From SUG2458 sp963651465 (GTDB taxonomy: Bacteria > Bacillota_I > Bacilli_A > RFN20 > CAG-826): 64,000 bases of DNA. Below the pieces are notes generated by a model that saw nothing but the letters and a program-made list of their open reading frames with translations, searched no databases and was not told the origin of the DNA. Below, piece after piece: positions 9,101-18,075 of the stretch (the stretch's first letter is position 1; the number at the start of each line of letters is the position of its first letter). The stretch is from contig CAVJPS010000012.1 of the NCBI GenBank assembly GCA_963651465.1, forward strand, positions 62,001 through 126,000, read 5' to 3'. The position numbers and the translations under genes are program-made.

Positions 9101-9712
9101 ATGAGTGATATGGATTTAGGTGAAACATTTAAACTCGTTGAGTATAAAAATGGTTTATGCCCAATTTGTGGTTCTAAAGTAAATAATGAAGAATATGTGT
9201 TATGTGAAATGTGTGTTCATCGTGTAAAAAAAAGTGCTCTTTACACACGTGAAGAGCCAACTATTGCACGTGAATTATCGCGAATTAGTAATCTTGCTAA
9301 TGGTTTTGACGATAAAGCATTAACACATGAATTATCACTTCATTATTACAAACTTTTAGAAAGTACTGCTAAAGACGCTAATGAATTAGCATATATGCTT
9401 GCAACAGTTGTAATATATGTATTACGAGAAATACAAGGTCGAGTTGACGAAGACGATGATAACTTTGCTTGTATAGTTGACTATTTTGGTGAATTATTTC
9501 ATTTTGCTCAACCAGAAGAACTTGTAAGACAAGTACATCTTGAAAATGATGAATTATATGCAAAGATTATTGATATCTTTGAAAGATTATCAATAAGAGA
9601 TACGATTTCGTTAATTACTCTTACATGTGCATGTGTATCTCTAGCGTACGAATATGATCTTAATATTAATGCATATGAATTATTAGTAGGAATATTAAGG
9701 GATAATTTTTAA
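9101..9712 (+). CDS. Zinc-ribbon protein of unknown function
   Basis: A 203-residue protein I do not recognise. Near the N-terminus two cysteine pairs, CPIC and CEMC about 18 residues apart, should bind one zinc. The rest is predicted largely helical and acidic, with no membrane segment. The start at ATG 9101 is preferred because a GGGGTG ribosome site precedes it; an in-frame TTG at 9086 lies over that site. It follows addA after 56 bases, so it may be read with addAB, and ends in its own terminator. A role linked to DNA repair is only suggested by position. Confidence 0.6.
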   Translation: MSDMDLGETFKLVEYKNGLCPICGSKVNNEEYVLCEMCVHRVKKSALYTREEPTIARELSRISNLANGFDDKALTHELSLHYYKLLESTAKDANELAYMLATVVIYVLREIQGRVDEDDDNFACIVDYFGELFHFAQPEELVRQVHLENDELYAKIIDIFERLSIRDTISLITLTCACVSLAYEYDLNINAYELLVGILRDNF

Positions 9713-9718
9713 CAATTA

Positions 9719-9745
9719 AAGTCAATCGATTGATTGACTTTTTTT
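9719..9745 (+). terminator. Terminator after the addBA/zinc-ribbon unit
   Basis: Nine-base stem AAGTCAATC / GATTGACTT, four-base loop GATT, then a run of T. Confidence 0.9.
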
Positions 9746-9816
9746 ATCAAAAAATATAATCTTTATGAACAATGGTATAGATATTTAAGATATAATATTC
9801 ATATAGAAGGATAATT

Positions 9817-10725
9817 ATGAAACGTATAGGAATTATTGGTTTAGGACACAATGCAAAATACTATAAAGATGGGTTTTATAATTCATGTATGCTAGATTTA
9901 GTAGCAGTATGTGATAAAGATAAAAGCTCACCTTCTTTTTTAAGTTTTAAATCTTACGAATTCTATACTGATTACCTTAAAATGATTTCTATTGAAATGC
10001 TTGATTATGTATTAATTGCAACTGAACCTTCTAAACATTATGAAATAGCAAAGAAATGTTTAGAAAAAGGAGTAAATGTAATTATTGAAGCTCCCGTTGG
10101 CATGTCATATGATGAAACAACATATTTGATTAATTACGCTAAAAAGAATGCATTATTGTTTGATGTTATTAACCATACAGAAAACTATTCGGAAGTATCA
10201 TATATTAAAGAACACATTAATGAATATGGAACATTAAAAGATATTTATATTACGGTCAATCACCCATTTTCAAAAAATGGTAAAAATATAGATAAAGAAT
10301 ATGCTAATCTTGACGGATGTTATTATTACGATGCATATGAGATATTTGATTTACTTTCTAATTTCTTACCACTTAAGAAGATTATATTAATGGATAAGAA
10401 TATAAAAAAAGATTCTTCTACAAACGATGATATATATGTTTGTTTAGATTTATATATTGATGGTGTTAATGTACATATAATATTTGACTGGACTAATAAT
10501 TCGACTTTAATTAATTCTAAATTTGTATTTAGTAAAAATATTGTTAATATTTGTCACTCATCTCAAATAATTACAATTAATGTTCGCGAGCAAGTTAATT
10601 GTAAAACTAAAAAAGAAAAATACACCGAATATTATGAAAAATACTTGAGTAATTACATTGGTAAAGTATCATACGATCATATATTAAATATTCATAAGAT
10701 AATGTTCACAATGAAAGATTTATAA
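9817..10725 (+). CDS. Gfo/Idh/MocA-type oxidoreductase
   Basis: A 302-residue protein with an N-terminal NAD(P)-binding Rossmann fold (RIGIIGLGHNAK) and the family layout, where the strand-loop IEAPVG (about residues 91-96) stands in for the usual EKP. The second half should be the alpha/beta substrate domain, but the sequence there is divergent (many Ile, Asn, Lys) and the substrate cannot be assigned. The missing Lys of EKP, normally catalytic, hints at altered or lost dehydrogenase activity. It is monocistronic, with a terminator overlapping its stop. Confidence 0.68.
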   Translation: MKRIGIIGLGHNAKYYKDGFYNSCMLDLVAVCDKDKSSPSFLSFKSYEFYTDYLKMISIEMLDYVLIATEPSKHYEIAKKCLEKGVNVIIEAPVGMSYDETTYLINYAKKNALLFDVINHTENYSEVSYIKEHINEYGTLKDIYITVNHPFSKNGKNIDKEYANLDGCYYYDAYEIFDLLSNFLPLKKIILMDKNIKKDSSTNDDIYVCLDLYIDGVNVHIIFDWTNNSTLINSKFVFSKNIVNICHSSQIITINVREQVNCKTKKEKYTEYYEKYLSNYIGKVSYDHILNIHKIMFTMKDL

Positions 10726-10751
10726 CGTTCACAAAAATGTGAACGTTTTTC
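10724..10751 (+). terminator. Terminator of the oxidoreductase gene
   Basis: Ten-base stem AACGTTCACA / TGTGAACGTT around AAAA, followed by T-rich sequence. Confidence 0.88.
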
Positions 10752-10797
10752 TTTAATTTACCTATGTTAAGTGATAAAATAAATTGAGGTGTTTTAA

Positions 10798-13700
10798 ATG
10801 AACTATAAACAATCTGATTATGATTTACTTTTAGTAACTCGTTCAAAATTACGAATTCGTTATCGTGACGCAAAGGGAAAAGAACCTATTATATGTTCGG
10901 ATGAAGCTTTAAAAAACTTAGCTATTCGCAAACCATTTTTTAAAAAAGAATTAGCATATATTCCTGGTTTAGGTACTGAGTTTATGAATACTTATGGCGA
11001 TGAATTTATGAAAGTATTACGTAAAATCAATAACGATAATATGGAAGTAAATACATTAAATGCTGAACATATTAATATTTTAAAAAAATACGAAGCAAGA
11101 TTAATTAACCTTAATCGTCGTAATAGATTACTTTGTACAAATACAATAAAATCAAAATATGGCTTTGATTTATATGAAGCCCAAGATGCATCTAAAATTG
11201 AAGATTTTATATTACGTAAAAACGATACTAATAAAGTTACACTTTTAAGTTATACCTCAAAAAACAATCCAGTTATTAAAGATATTTCTAGAAGATTAAG
11301 AACATTATTACGTGAAACAAATAAAGATATAAAGGAAAACGGTACTAACGATTTATATATTGGCTATCCTTTTATTGAAGGTAAAATAGTTAAAGAAGAT
11401 TTTATTATAAGAGCACCTTTAGTTTTATTCCCAGTTAAAATTAAAGAAACTTCAACAAAAATTGAAATGCTTATTGACGATAAAAGAGATGTCAAATTTA
11501 ACTCAAATTTATTCTTAGCATTTATGGGCTTTAATAATGTTTCAAATATTGAAATTCCTGAAATGACTTTAGAAAAGATTGAACCATTTAACTTTATTAA
11601 TCAAGTTGCAGACTTCTACAAACCTACGGGACTTAAGTTTGAAAGAGTATTGGATATTTTTGGAATGTTTCAAAATTATAGCTATGAAATGGCAAATGAA
11701 TTAGTAAAGCCAAACGAATTTAGATTAATGAATAATGCAATTCTTGGTGATTTTCCATTTTTCTCAAGTTCTATTCAAAGTGATATTAAGCGTTTAATCA
11801 ATCAAAAATATGTTACAAATATTGTTTATGATTTATTAATTGACACTGATACAGTTGATGTTCTTGATAATAGTAATTCAAGTGTTAACGAGAATTATAC
11901 ATTTAATGAAGATGAACATTGCTATATTAATTCTCTTGATTACGCTCAAGAAGGAGTTTTAGCAAAAGTTGCAAATAATGACCGTTTAGTTATTCAAGGT
12001 CCACCAGGAACTGGTAAATCTCAAACAATCACATCTATTGTTACTGATGTTGTTTCTAAAGGTAAAAATGTTTTAGTTGTTTCTCAAAAAAGAGCAGCTT
12101 TAGAAGTTATACATAATAGATTAGGCGAATTATCAAAATACGCTGTTATGGTCACTGATTTACAAGATAAACAAGGTTTCTATAATCAAGTTGCGTCTGC
12201 TATTATGTGCAAAGAAAAAAATTCATTTGATGAAACTACATATAAAGATATATCATCTAAAGTTAAGTTTTTCTTAAGTGAAGCTGAGGATATTAGAAAA
12301 GCACTTATTAATAATGTTAGTGATCCTGATAAAACAGATATGACATATGTTTTTGAAATGAATCACGATAACTTTATTACCAAAGAAAAAGATAAGGAAT
12401 ATGAAAAGTATTTTGAATTTTCAAATAAATTCCATAATCAAACATTAGAATCATTAAAGTTTGAAGACTATGTGAATTTTTATAAAGTATTTAATGAGGG
12501 TCATAACTTAGAACTATTTAAGGAATATATTGAATATAAATTAGATAGTGGATGGTTTGTAAGTTTAAAGAAAGATTTACCAGCAAAAGAACTTGCAAAG
12601 TTACAACAAGAAGTTACTATCTTTGTTAATAAATCGGAAGAATTACAAAAAGCTCATGGATTGTTTAAAAAATGGCGTTTACGTCGTGGACTTAAAAAAG
12701 CATTACAAAATATTATGGCTCAATTCTTTGTTAAGAGCGTAGACTATGATCATTTTGTAACAATCGCTCCTAAACTTCTTGAAGGTTTACCAAAATATCG
12801 TGATATTTGTGTAGCGTATGCAGCAATACATAACTTTGACCATAACACAATTATGTATGGTAATATGCTTTTTATGATTGCTAAGCATTATAAAGTTGAT
12901 CTTACTACAGCTAATAAATATTATTTTGATTATCTTGCATATACTTATATTAATGTATTTGAAGCGAATAATTCATATGTATATGGTTTAATGAAAAACT
13001 ATAATGAATTAGTAGCAAGTATTAAAGTCACTAATAATAAGAAAATGGAAATGGGTAAAGCTAAATTCGTTGATTATATGAATACTTTAATGACATGGAA
13101 TTCATGTTACGAAAGTAAATATAATGAAGTTAAACATTTTAAGGATTCAACTAAACAACCTTCTATAGCAAAGGTATTTGAAAAATATGATTTTGAATTA
13201 TTATCTAATATTCGTATTTGGTTAATGACTCCTGAAGTAGTATCAGAAGTATTACCATTTAAAGCTGGTTTATTTGATTATGTAATATTTGATGAAGCTT
13301 CCCAATTATATGTTGAGAAAGGTATTCCTTCAATATATCGTGGTAAAAACGTCATTATTGCTGGTGATAATAAACAACTTCGTCCTTCTAGTTTTGGATT
13401 TACTAAGATTGACGATGACGATGAAGAAGATTTAGCAGTATCTCTTGATGAAGAAAGTTTACTTGACCTTGCTAGATTTAAATATCCTCAAACAATGTTA
13501 AATTATCATTATCGTTCTTTATATGGTGAACTTATTAACTTCTCAAACTTTGCTTTCTATGATGCAAAACTAAATATTGCACCTAATATAGAAGAATGCA
13601 ATATTCCCCCAATTGAAACTTTAAAAGTAGAAAATGGTGTTTGGGATAAACGCGCAAATAAAGAAGAAGCATTAAGAGTAGTTGCACTTATAAAAGATTT

Positions 13701-14517
13701 ATTAAATAATCGTAAACATAATGAAACAATAGGAGTTATTACATTTAACTCTACACAAATGAATTTAATTCAAGATATGTTAGAAAATGAATGTAGTAAC
13801 GATAATGAATTCAATTTATTACTAAACAAAGAATACAATAGAATCGAAGATGGCGAAGATAAATCTATCTTTATTAAAAATATTGAAAATGTTCAAGGTG
13901 ATGAAAGAGATATTATTATTTTCAGTATTGGATATGCAAAAGATCCTAAAGGAAAAATTATTCATAATTATGGTTGGTTAAATCAATCTGGTGGGGAAAA
14001 TAGATTAAATGTTGCTATTACTAGAGCTAAACGTAAGATCTATATAGTATATTCATTAGACCCAATTTTATTAAATGTTGATGGCTTAAAAAATAACGGA
14101 CCAAAGATTTTTAAGAAATATCTAGAATACGCCGAAGCAGTATCAAAAGGTGATAAAGAATTAGCTAGGTCTATTCTTACTTCATTTACAAATGGTAATA
14201 ATAGATATGATGTTTACAATAATACAGCCTTGAATTTACAACAAGTATTGAAACAAAAAGGAATTGAAAGTGAACTTAATGTTGGAGTAGGTACATACTT
14301 TATTGATTTAGCTATTAAAAAGGATAACAAATATATTCTTGGTATTGAATTTGACGATGCATTCTCAAGATTTGAAAATGCACGCGAAAGAGAAATTCAT
14401 CGCCGAAGATTCCTTGAAAGTAAGGGCTGGAATATAATGAGATTATTCGGTGCTAATTATTGGCGATATCACGAAGATATTATTGAAAATATTATTAAAT
14501 ACGTTGAAAAGAAATAA
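10798..14517 (+). CDS. DNA2-like SF1 helicase with C-terminal Vsr-like nuclease
   Basis: A 1239-residue protein. Helicase motifs: Walker A GPPGTGKSQT (about residue 401), motif II VIFDEASQ (about 830), motif III AGDNKQLRPSS, and the C-terminal VQGDERDIIIFS and LNVAITRAKRKIYI. The last 90 or so residues (IDLAIKKDNKYILGIEFDD, then RRRFLESKGWNIMRLF and a Trp-Arg end) look like the Vsr-type or MTES restriction endonuclease fold often fused to DUF4011-type helicases. The N-terminal 400 residues resemble the DUF4011 region (NRRNRLL). It is a single-gene unit with its own promoter region and terminator. Such proteins occur in genome maintenance and in several phage-defence systems; which applies here is not known. 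Confidence 0.78.
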   Translation: MNYKQSDYDLLLVTRSKLRIRYRDAKGKEPIICSDEALKNLAIRKPFFKKELAYIPGLGTEFMNTYGDEFMKVLRKINNDNMEVNTLNAEHINILKKYEARLINLNRRNRLLCTNTIKSKYGFDLYEAQDASKIEDFILRKNDTNKVTLLSYTSKNNPVIKDISRRLRTLLRETNKDIKENGTNDLYIGYPFIEGKIVKEDFIIRAPLVLFPVKIKETSTKIEMLIDDKRDVKFNSNLFLAFMGFNNVSNIEIPEMTLEKIEPFNFINQVADFYKPTGLKFERVLDIFGMFQNYSYEMANELVKPNEFRLMNNAILGDFPFFSSSIQSDIKRLINQKYVTNIVYDLLIDTDTVDVLDNSNSSVNENYTFNEDEHCYINSLDYAQEGVLAKVANNDRLVIQGPPGTGKSQTITSIVTDVVSKGKNVLVVSQKRAALEVIHNRLGELSKYAVMVTDLQDKQGFYNQVASAIMCKEKNSFDETTYKDISSKVKFFLSEAEDIRKALINNVSDPDKTDMTYVFEMNHDNFITKEKDKEYEKYFEFSNKFHNQTLESLKFEDYVNFYKVFNEGHNLELFKEYIEYKLDSGWFVSLKKDLPAKELAKLQQEVTIFVNKSEELQKAHGLFKKWRLRRGLKKALQNIMAQFFVKSVDYDHFVTIAPKLLEGLPKYRDICVAYAAIHNFDHNTIMYGNMLFMIAKHYKVDLTTANKYYFDYLAYTYINVFEANNSYVYGLMKNYNELVASIKVTNNKKMEMGKAKFVDYMNTLMTWNSCYESKYNEVKHFKDSTKQPSIAKVFEKYDFELLSNIRIWLMTPEVVSEVLPFKAGLFDYVIFDEASQLYVEKGIPSIYRGKNVIIAGDNKQLRPSSFGFTKIDDDDEEDLAVSLDEESLLDLARFKYPQTMLNYHYRSLYGELINFSNFAFYDAKLNIAPNIEECNIPPIETLKVENGVWDKRANKEEALRVVALIKDLLNNRKHNETIGVITFNSTQMNLIQDMLENECSNDNEFNLLLNKEYNRIEDGEDKSIFIKNIENVQGDERDIIIFSIGYAKDPKGKIIHNYGWLNQSGGENRLNVAITRAKRKIYIVYSLDPILLNVDGLKNNGPKIFKKYLEYAEAVSKGDKELARSILTSFTNGNNRYDVYNNTALNLQQVLKQKGIESELNVGVGTYFIDLAIKKDNKYILGIEFDDAFSRFENAREREIHRRRFLESKGWNIMRLFGANYWRYHEDIIENIIKYVEKK

Positions 14518-14525
14518 TCAAACAA

Positions 14526-14557
14526 AAAAAGTATAAGATTTTGGTCTTATACTTTTT
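14526..14557. terminator. Bidirectional terminator between helicase and EAL genes
   Basis: The stem AAAAAGTATAAGA / TCTTATACTTTTT has a six-base loop. The A-run and T-run on its two sides let it work for both converging genes. Confidence 0.88.
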
Positions 14558-14561
14558 CATA

Positions 14562-16583
14562 TTAATTGAGTTTTTGGTCTGATTTATTATCTTCTTTTGG
14601 TGGTTCGTAACCATCTTTGTTATATTCTTTAACATACTTTAAGAATTCTTTTTCTGGTAAAGCTTCAGAATAGAAAAATCCTTGATGTCGGTATAAGCCT
14701 AAGTTTTCAAGATAAGTTTTGTGTTCTTCAGTTTCAACACCTTCCACAATAGAGGATAAATTAAGAGATTTAATTAAATTAACAATTGTTAAGAAAATTG
14801 AATTCTTAAATTCACTAGGGTCTGCATTTACTGCAGTATATAAAACAGTTTTATCAATTTTTACCGTGTTAACAGGTAAATCAAAGATATATGAAAAGTT
14901 AGCGTAACCACTACCGAAATCATCAATTGCGATACGGAAACCATTTTCAACAAATCTATTAATAGTTTGTTTAATAGTAGTAATGGATGAAGATTCTTCT
15001 GTTTCAGTAATTTCGATAATAATAGCATCAGGATTTACCTTATATTCATTTACAATAGCAAGAAATTTATCAGCAAGAGTAGCATCTTGACATTGACGCA
15101 TAGAAATATTAATACTTATATGTCTTACTCCTAGTTTTTGAACTTTGCCGGTTGCTAAGAATTTAACTACTCGGCGGAATATTTGTTCACCAAGTTCATG
15201 AATAAGACCATTCTTTTCAGCAATTCTAACGAATAAATCAGGAGAAATATATTCTTCGGTAATAGGATCTTTTAATCTACATAATGCTTCACAAGATTTA
15301 ACAAGATGATGTTGAGCAGAAATAATTGGTTGATAATAAACTTCTATTGTATTATTTTTAACTGCATCAAGTAGTACTCGTTCTGTACGACGTTCTTGAT
15401 TAATCTTCTTGTAGAATGATTCAGTAGGACAATAAATTGTATTGTGATTTTCATAACGTGATTTAGCAAAATAATGATGTGCTGCTTCAATTGCGTTATT
15501 AATACCATCTAAAGTTGTAAGATATGGATTTCTTTCAAGATAACATAATTTAACATTAGTCTTAATTTGAATACCATTAGAGAAAAGATTTTTTTCAAAT
15601 TTATTAATGTACAATTCAAGCATTTGATCAGTTAACCTTTTGTGTTTGATAACGATAATAAATGTTCCTGAACCATTAGAAAACACAGGATTAGGTTTAA
15701 ATTCTTTTTTAATTTCAGAGGAAAATTTTCTAGTAAAACTTGATACAATTGTAGCATTGTAGTTTTCGGTAAGCTCATTATATGATTCAAATCTAATAAA
15801 TAATAACGATATTGGAATACCTTCTTTTAATGCTTCTTCGACATATAATTTAAGTGCTTTACCATAAAATGTATTTGAAATTTTATCAACATAATGATTA
15901 GGTAGTTCAATTGAAATAAATAGAACTGCGCAAGCAATAGTAGCAGCTGTCGGGATTAAAACGATATTTTTATTTCTTAATAGTCTATACACAATATTAA
16001 TAGAAATAGCAATAAGTTCAGCAAGTGCGTAGGAAATATATGCTGTACGTCTTTTTGCATTGAAATGATTATTGAATAATCCAAATAATGCAGCAGTAAT
16101 AACATAAATGCCTGGAATAATATACATTAGAAGATATAAGGGACCATGCTCAAATACATGAGTTTCTGGATTTACATAGAATAAGCTGTTATTTGTAAAT
16201 GGAATTGCAAGTAATAAAATAGTCATTACAAATTGTGGTATGTAGAACAACCAACATTTTTTTAGATTTTTATGAGTATAGAATCCTATAGAAGTCATTA
16301 CGTATAAGAAGAAAAGCATTGTATTAGCACAAGCAATAAAGACATATAAAATACTCATACCGCGAATTAAAAAAATTGGGTATGCTTTAGGATTCCAAGT
16401 GAAAATGCCACATATTATACTAAGACATAAACCAGTAATGTTAAAAGTAATTAATAATTTAAAGAATTTACTTCTTAGAATTGGTAAGTGCATCATTCTA
16501 GCGTAGTAAATTGAAATAAGAATCATAAAAGCGAGTGAACAAACAGTATAGGAAATTACGTCTGGCAAATGATGGTCTAACAT
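14562..16583 (-). CDS. Membrane c-di-GMP phosphodiesterase (degenerate GGDEF plus EAL)
   Basis: A 673-residue protein. About seven hydrophobic segments fill the first 225 residues. A GGDEF-like domain follows, with SNGSGTF where the active GGDEF would be, so it should not make c-di-GMP. The EAL domain is complete: CEALCRL, SINIS, EITETE, IDDFGSGYANF, VKIDK and VEGVETE, so it should hydrolyse c-di-GMP to pGpG. The ATG at 16583 is chosen because AAGAAGGTG precedes it; the frame extends six codons to a TTG that overlaps this site. It is divergent from the TetR gene. The membrane part may sense a ligand. Confidence 0.88.
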   Translation of the reverse strand: MLDHHLPDVISYTVCSLAFMILISIYYARMMHLPILRSKFFKLLITFNITGLCLSIICGIFTWNPKAYPIFLIRGMSILYVFIACANTMLFFLYVMTSIGFYTHKNLKKCWLFYIPQFVMTILLLAIPFTNNSLFYVNPETHVFEHGPLYLLMYIIPGIYVITAALFGLFNNHFNAKRRTAYISYALAELIAISINIVYRLLRNKNIVLIPTAATIACAVLFISIELPNHYVDKISNTFYGKALKLYVEEALKEGIPISLLFIRFESYNELTENYNATIVSSFTRKFSSEIKKEFKPNPVFSNGSGTFIIVIKHKRLTDQMLELYINKFEKNLFSNGIQIKTNVKLCYLERNPYLTTLDGINNAIEAAHHYFAKSRYENHNTIYCPTESFYKKINQERRTERVLLDAVKNNTIEVYYQPIISAQHHLVKSCEALCRLKDPITEEYISPDLFVRIAEKNGLIHELGEQIFRRVVKFLATGKVQKLGVRHISINISMRQCQDATLADKFLAIVNEYKVNPDAIIIEITETEESSSITTIKQTINRFVENGFRIAIDDFGSGYANFSYIFDLPVNTVKIDKTVLYTAVNADPSEFKNSIFLTIVNLIKSLNLSSIVEGVETEEHKTYLENLGLYRHQGFFYSEALPEKEFLKYVKEYNKDGYEPPKEDNKSDQKLN

Positions 16584-16891
16584 GGTTTCACCTTCTTTCA
16601 ATTACTGAGGGCTTAAAAATATTTATCATTAATTTAATTCTCGTATATATATTATAAACCAAATATAATATAATTGTGACAATATAAAGTGTAAATAAAT
16701 GGTAATGTGTTTGAAACATCAAAATATACTAGTTTTAAAAGCAAAAAAAACTTGTTTTTTTAATTTATCAAATAGAAAACAAAAAAATAAAAAAAACGCT
16801 AAATTTATGCTATAAAACGATATTTACGATGTTGAAAATTTCTCTTTTTTAATTTAAACTAATTGTAAAGAAAGGTAGGTTTTTTTACAAC
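16584..16891. other. Divergent intergenic region, EAL gene to TetR gene
   Basis: A very AT-rich gap with many A and T runs. Apart from the EAL-gene promoter and the ribosome site for the TetR gene (AAAGGTAGG) I see no gene, no strong hairpin and no clear palindromic TetR operator. Confidence 0.5.
16667..16695 (-). promoter_or_regulatory. Likely promoter of the EAL gene
   Basis: Minus-strand -35 TTTACA and -10 TATATT, each five of six to consensus, are 17 bases apart. They would start a transcript about 75 bases before the ATG. Confidence 0.45.
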
Positions 16892-17455
16892 ATGGCAAGA
16901 AGAACATTAATCGATATCGATGGTCAAATGATTAGAGCAGCAATTAAAATTGGCGGACGTGATGGTATCGACAACATCACATCAAGAAAAGTTGCTCAAA
17001 TTTGTGGTGTTACAGATCCTTTAATTTTTGTCCACTATGGTACAATGGACAACCTTATTATTCAATCTATGAGTTATGCAGTTAATGTTATTATGGAAAG
17101 CGTTAACAATGTTGCAATAAAAGGTGGAGTTAATAAGTGGGAAGAAAACTGGGACGAATTAGTAAGATGGCACCTTGAAAATGGTGAATTAACACAATTT
17201 TTATATAATGCTATCAATTCTAGATTCGGATTTGAAGTACCTGAACGCTTAAAAGAATTTTTTGTTGAATTCTGTAAACCATTAATTGGAGAAAAGAATA
17301 AAGACGTAGCTGATGCTGAAATGAATATTTATTATTACATGACATATCAACATTTCTTACACTACGTTACACGTGTTCTCCGTGGTGATTTACAAAATAA
17401 TGCGCGTAATAATGAATTAGCTAAGAAACTTGTTTTAGGTGGATTCCACTTATAA
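16892..17455 (+). CDS. TetR-family transcriptional regulator
   Basis: A 187-residue protein with an N-terminal TetR helix-turn-helix: ITSRKVAQICGVTDPLIFVHYG at about residues 29-50, matching the family turn A..aGvs...iy.hF. The C-terminal two thirds is helical and should bind a ligand; no ligand can be predicted. It is divergent from the EAL gene and precedes mgsA, separated from it by a strong terminator. Regulation of either neighbour is possible but unproven. Confidence 0.82.
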   Translation: MARRTLIDIDGQMIRAAIKIGGRDGIDNITSRKVAQICGVTDPLIFVHYGTMDNLIIQSMSYAVNVIMESVNNVAIKGGVNKWEENWDELVRWHLENGELTQFLYNAINSRFGFEVPERLKEFFVEFCKPLIGEKNKDVADAEMNIYYYMTYQHFLHYVTRVLRGDLQNNARNNELAKKLVLGGFHL

Positions 17456-17476
17456 TAGTTATATTATGAAAACTAG

Positions 17477-17503
17477 AAAAGCTGTACTCGGTACAGCTTT
17501 TTT
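17477..17503 (+). terminator. Terminator of the TetR gene
   Basis: Eleven-base stem AAAAGCTGTAC / GTACAGCTTTT, three-base loop, T-run. Confidence 0.92.
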
Positions 17504-17514
17504 AATGAAACTGG

Positions 17515-17530
17515 TTACATACGTTTGTAA
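17515..17530. repeat. Small inverted repeat upstream of mgsA
   Basis: TTACA and TGTAA are separated by six bases (17515-17530). They lie about 50 bases before the mgsA start, where an operator could be. No consensus is recognised. Confidence 0.3.
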
Positions 17531-17582
17531 ATTATATAATTTAATTTAAAATATAATTGTAAATAAATGGAGGCGATATGAA

Positions 17583-17990
17583 ATGAGAATAGCATTAATT
17601 GCACACGATAAAAAGAAAGACGAAATGATTAAGTTAGCTGTTAAATATAAAGATGTACTTGCTAAACATACTTTATACGCAACAGGAACAACTGGAACAC
17701 TTGTTATGGGTGAAACTGGTTTAGCAATTAATCGTAAATTAAGTGGACCACTTGGTGGAGACCAACAAATAGGTTCTATGATTGCAACAAATCGTTTGGA
17801 TTTAGTTATTTTCTTACGTGATCCTTTAACAGCTCAACCACATGAGCCAGATGTAAGTGCATTATTACGTCTTTGTGACGTTACAAATATTCCACTTGCA
17901 ACTAACATTTCTAGTGCAGAAATTATGTTAAATGCTTTAGTGGATAATCGTATCGAATGTCGTAAGGATTTAGTCAATTCTGACAAATAA
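17583..17990 (+). CDS. mgsA: Methylglyoxal synthase
   Basis: A 135-residue enzyme that converts dihydroxyacetone phosphate to methylglyoxal and phosphate, a bypass that releases phosphate when glycolytic intermediates accumulate. Diagnostic segments: an N-terminal IALIAHDKKK, TLYATGTTG, SGPLGGDQQIGSMIA with its catalytic Asp, and DPLTAQPHEPDVSALLRLC. Its length matches the family. GGAGG at 17569-17573 precedes the ATG by nine bases. An ATG-AAA-TGA triplet ORF lies just ahead and overlaps the start. Single gene with its own terminator. Confidence 0.95.
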   Translation: MRIALIAHDKKKDEMIKLAVKYKDVLAKHTLYATGTTGTLVMGETGLAINRKLSGPLGGDQQIGSMIATNRLDLVIFLRDPLTAQPHEPDVSALLRLCDVTNIPLATNISSAEIMLNALVDNRIECRKDLVNSDK

Positions 17991-18017
17991 TATTAAACAA
18001 AATCTATAAAATAAAAC

Positions 18018-18052
18018 ATGGCTTAGTATAGTAACTAAGCCATTTATTTTTA
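18018..18052. terminator. Terminator between mgsA and metQ
   Basis: Ten-base stem ATGGCTTAGT / ACTAAGCCAT, six-base loop, with T-rich sequence on the right and A-rich on the left, suited to both converging units. Confidence 0.85.
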
Positions 18053-18075
18053 TCTATTTATTTTTATTATTTTAG

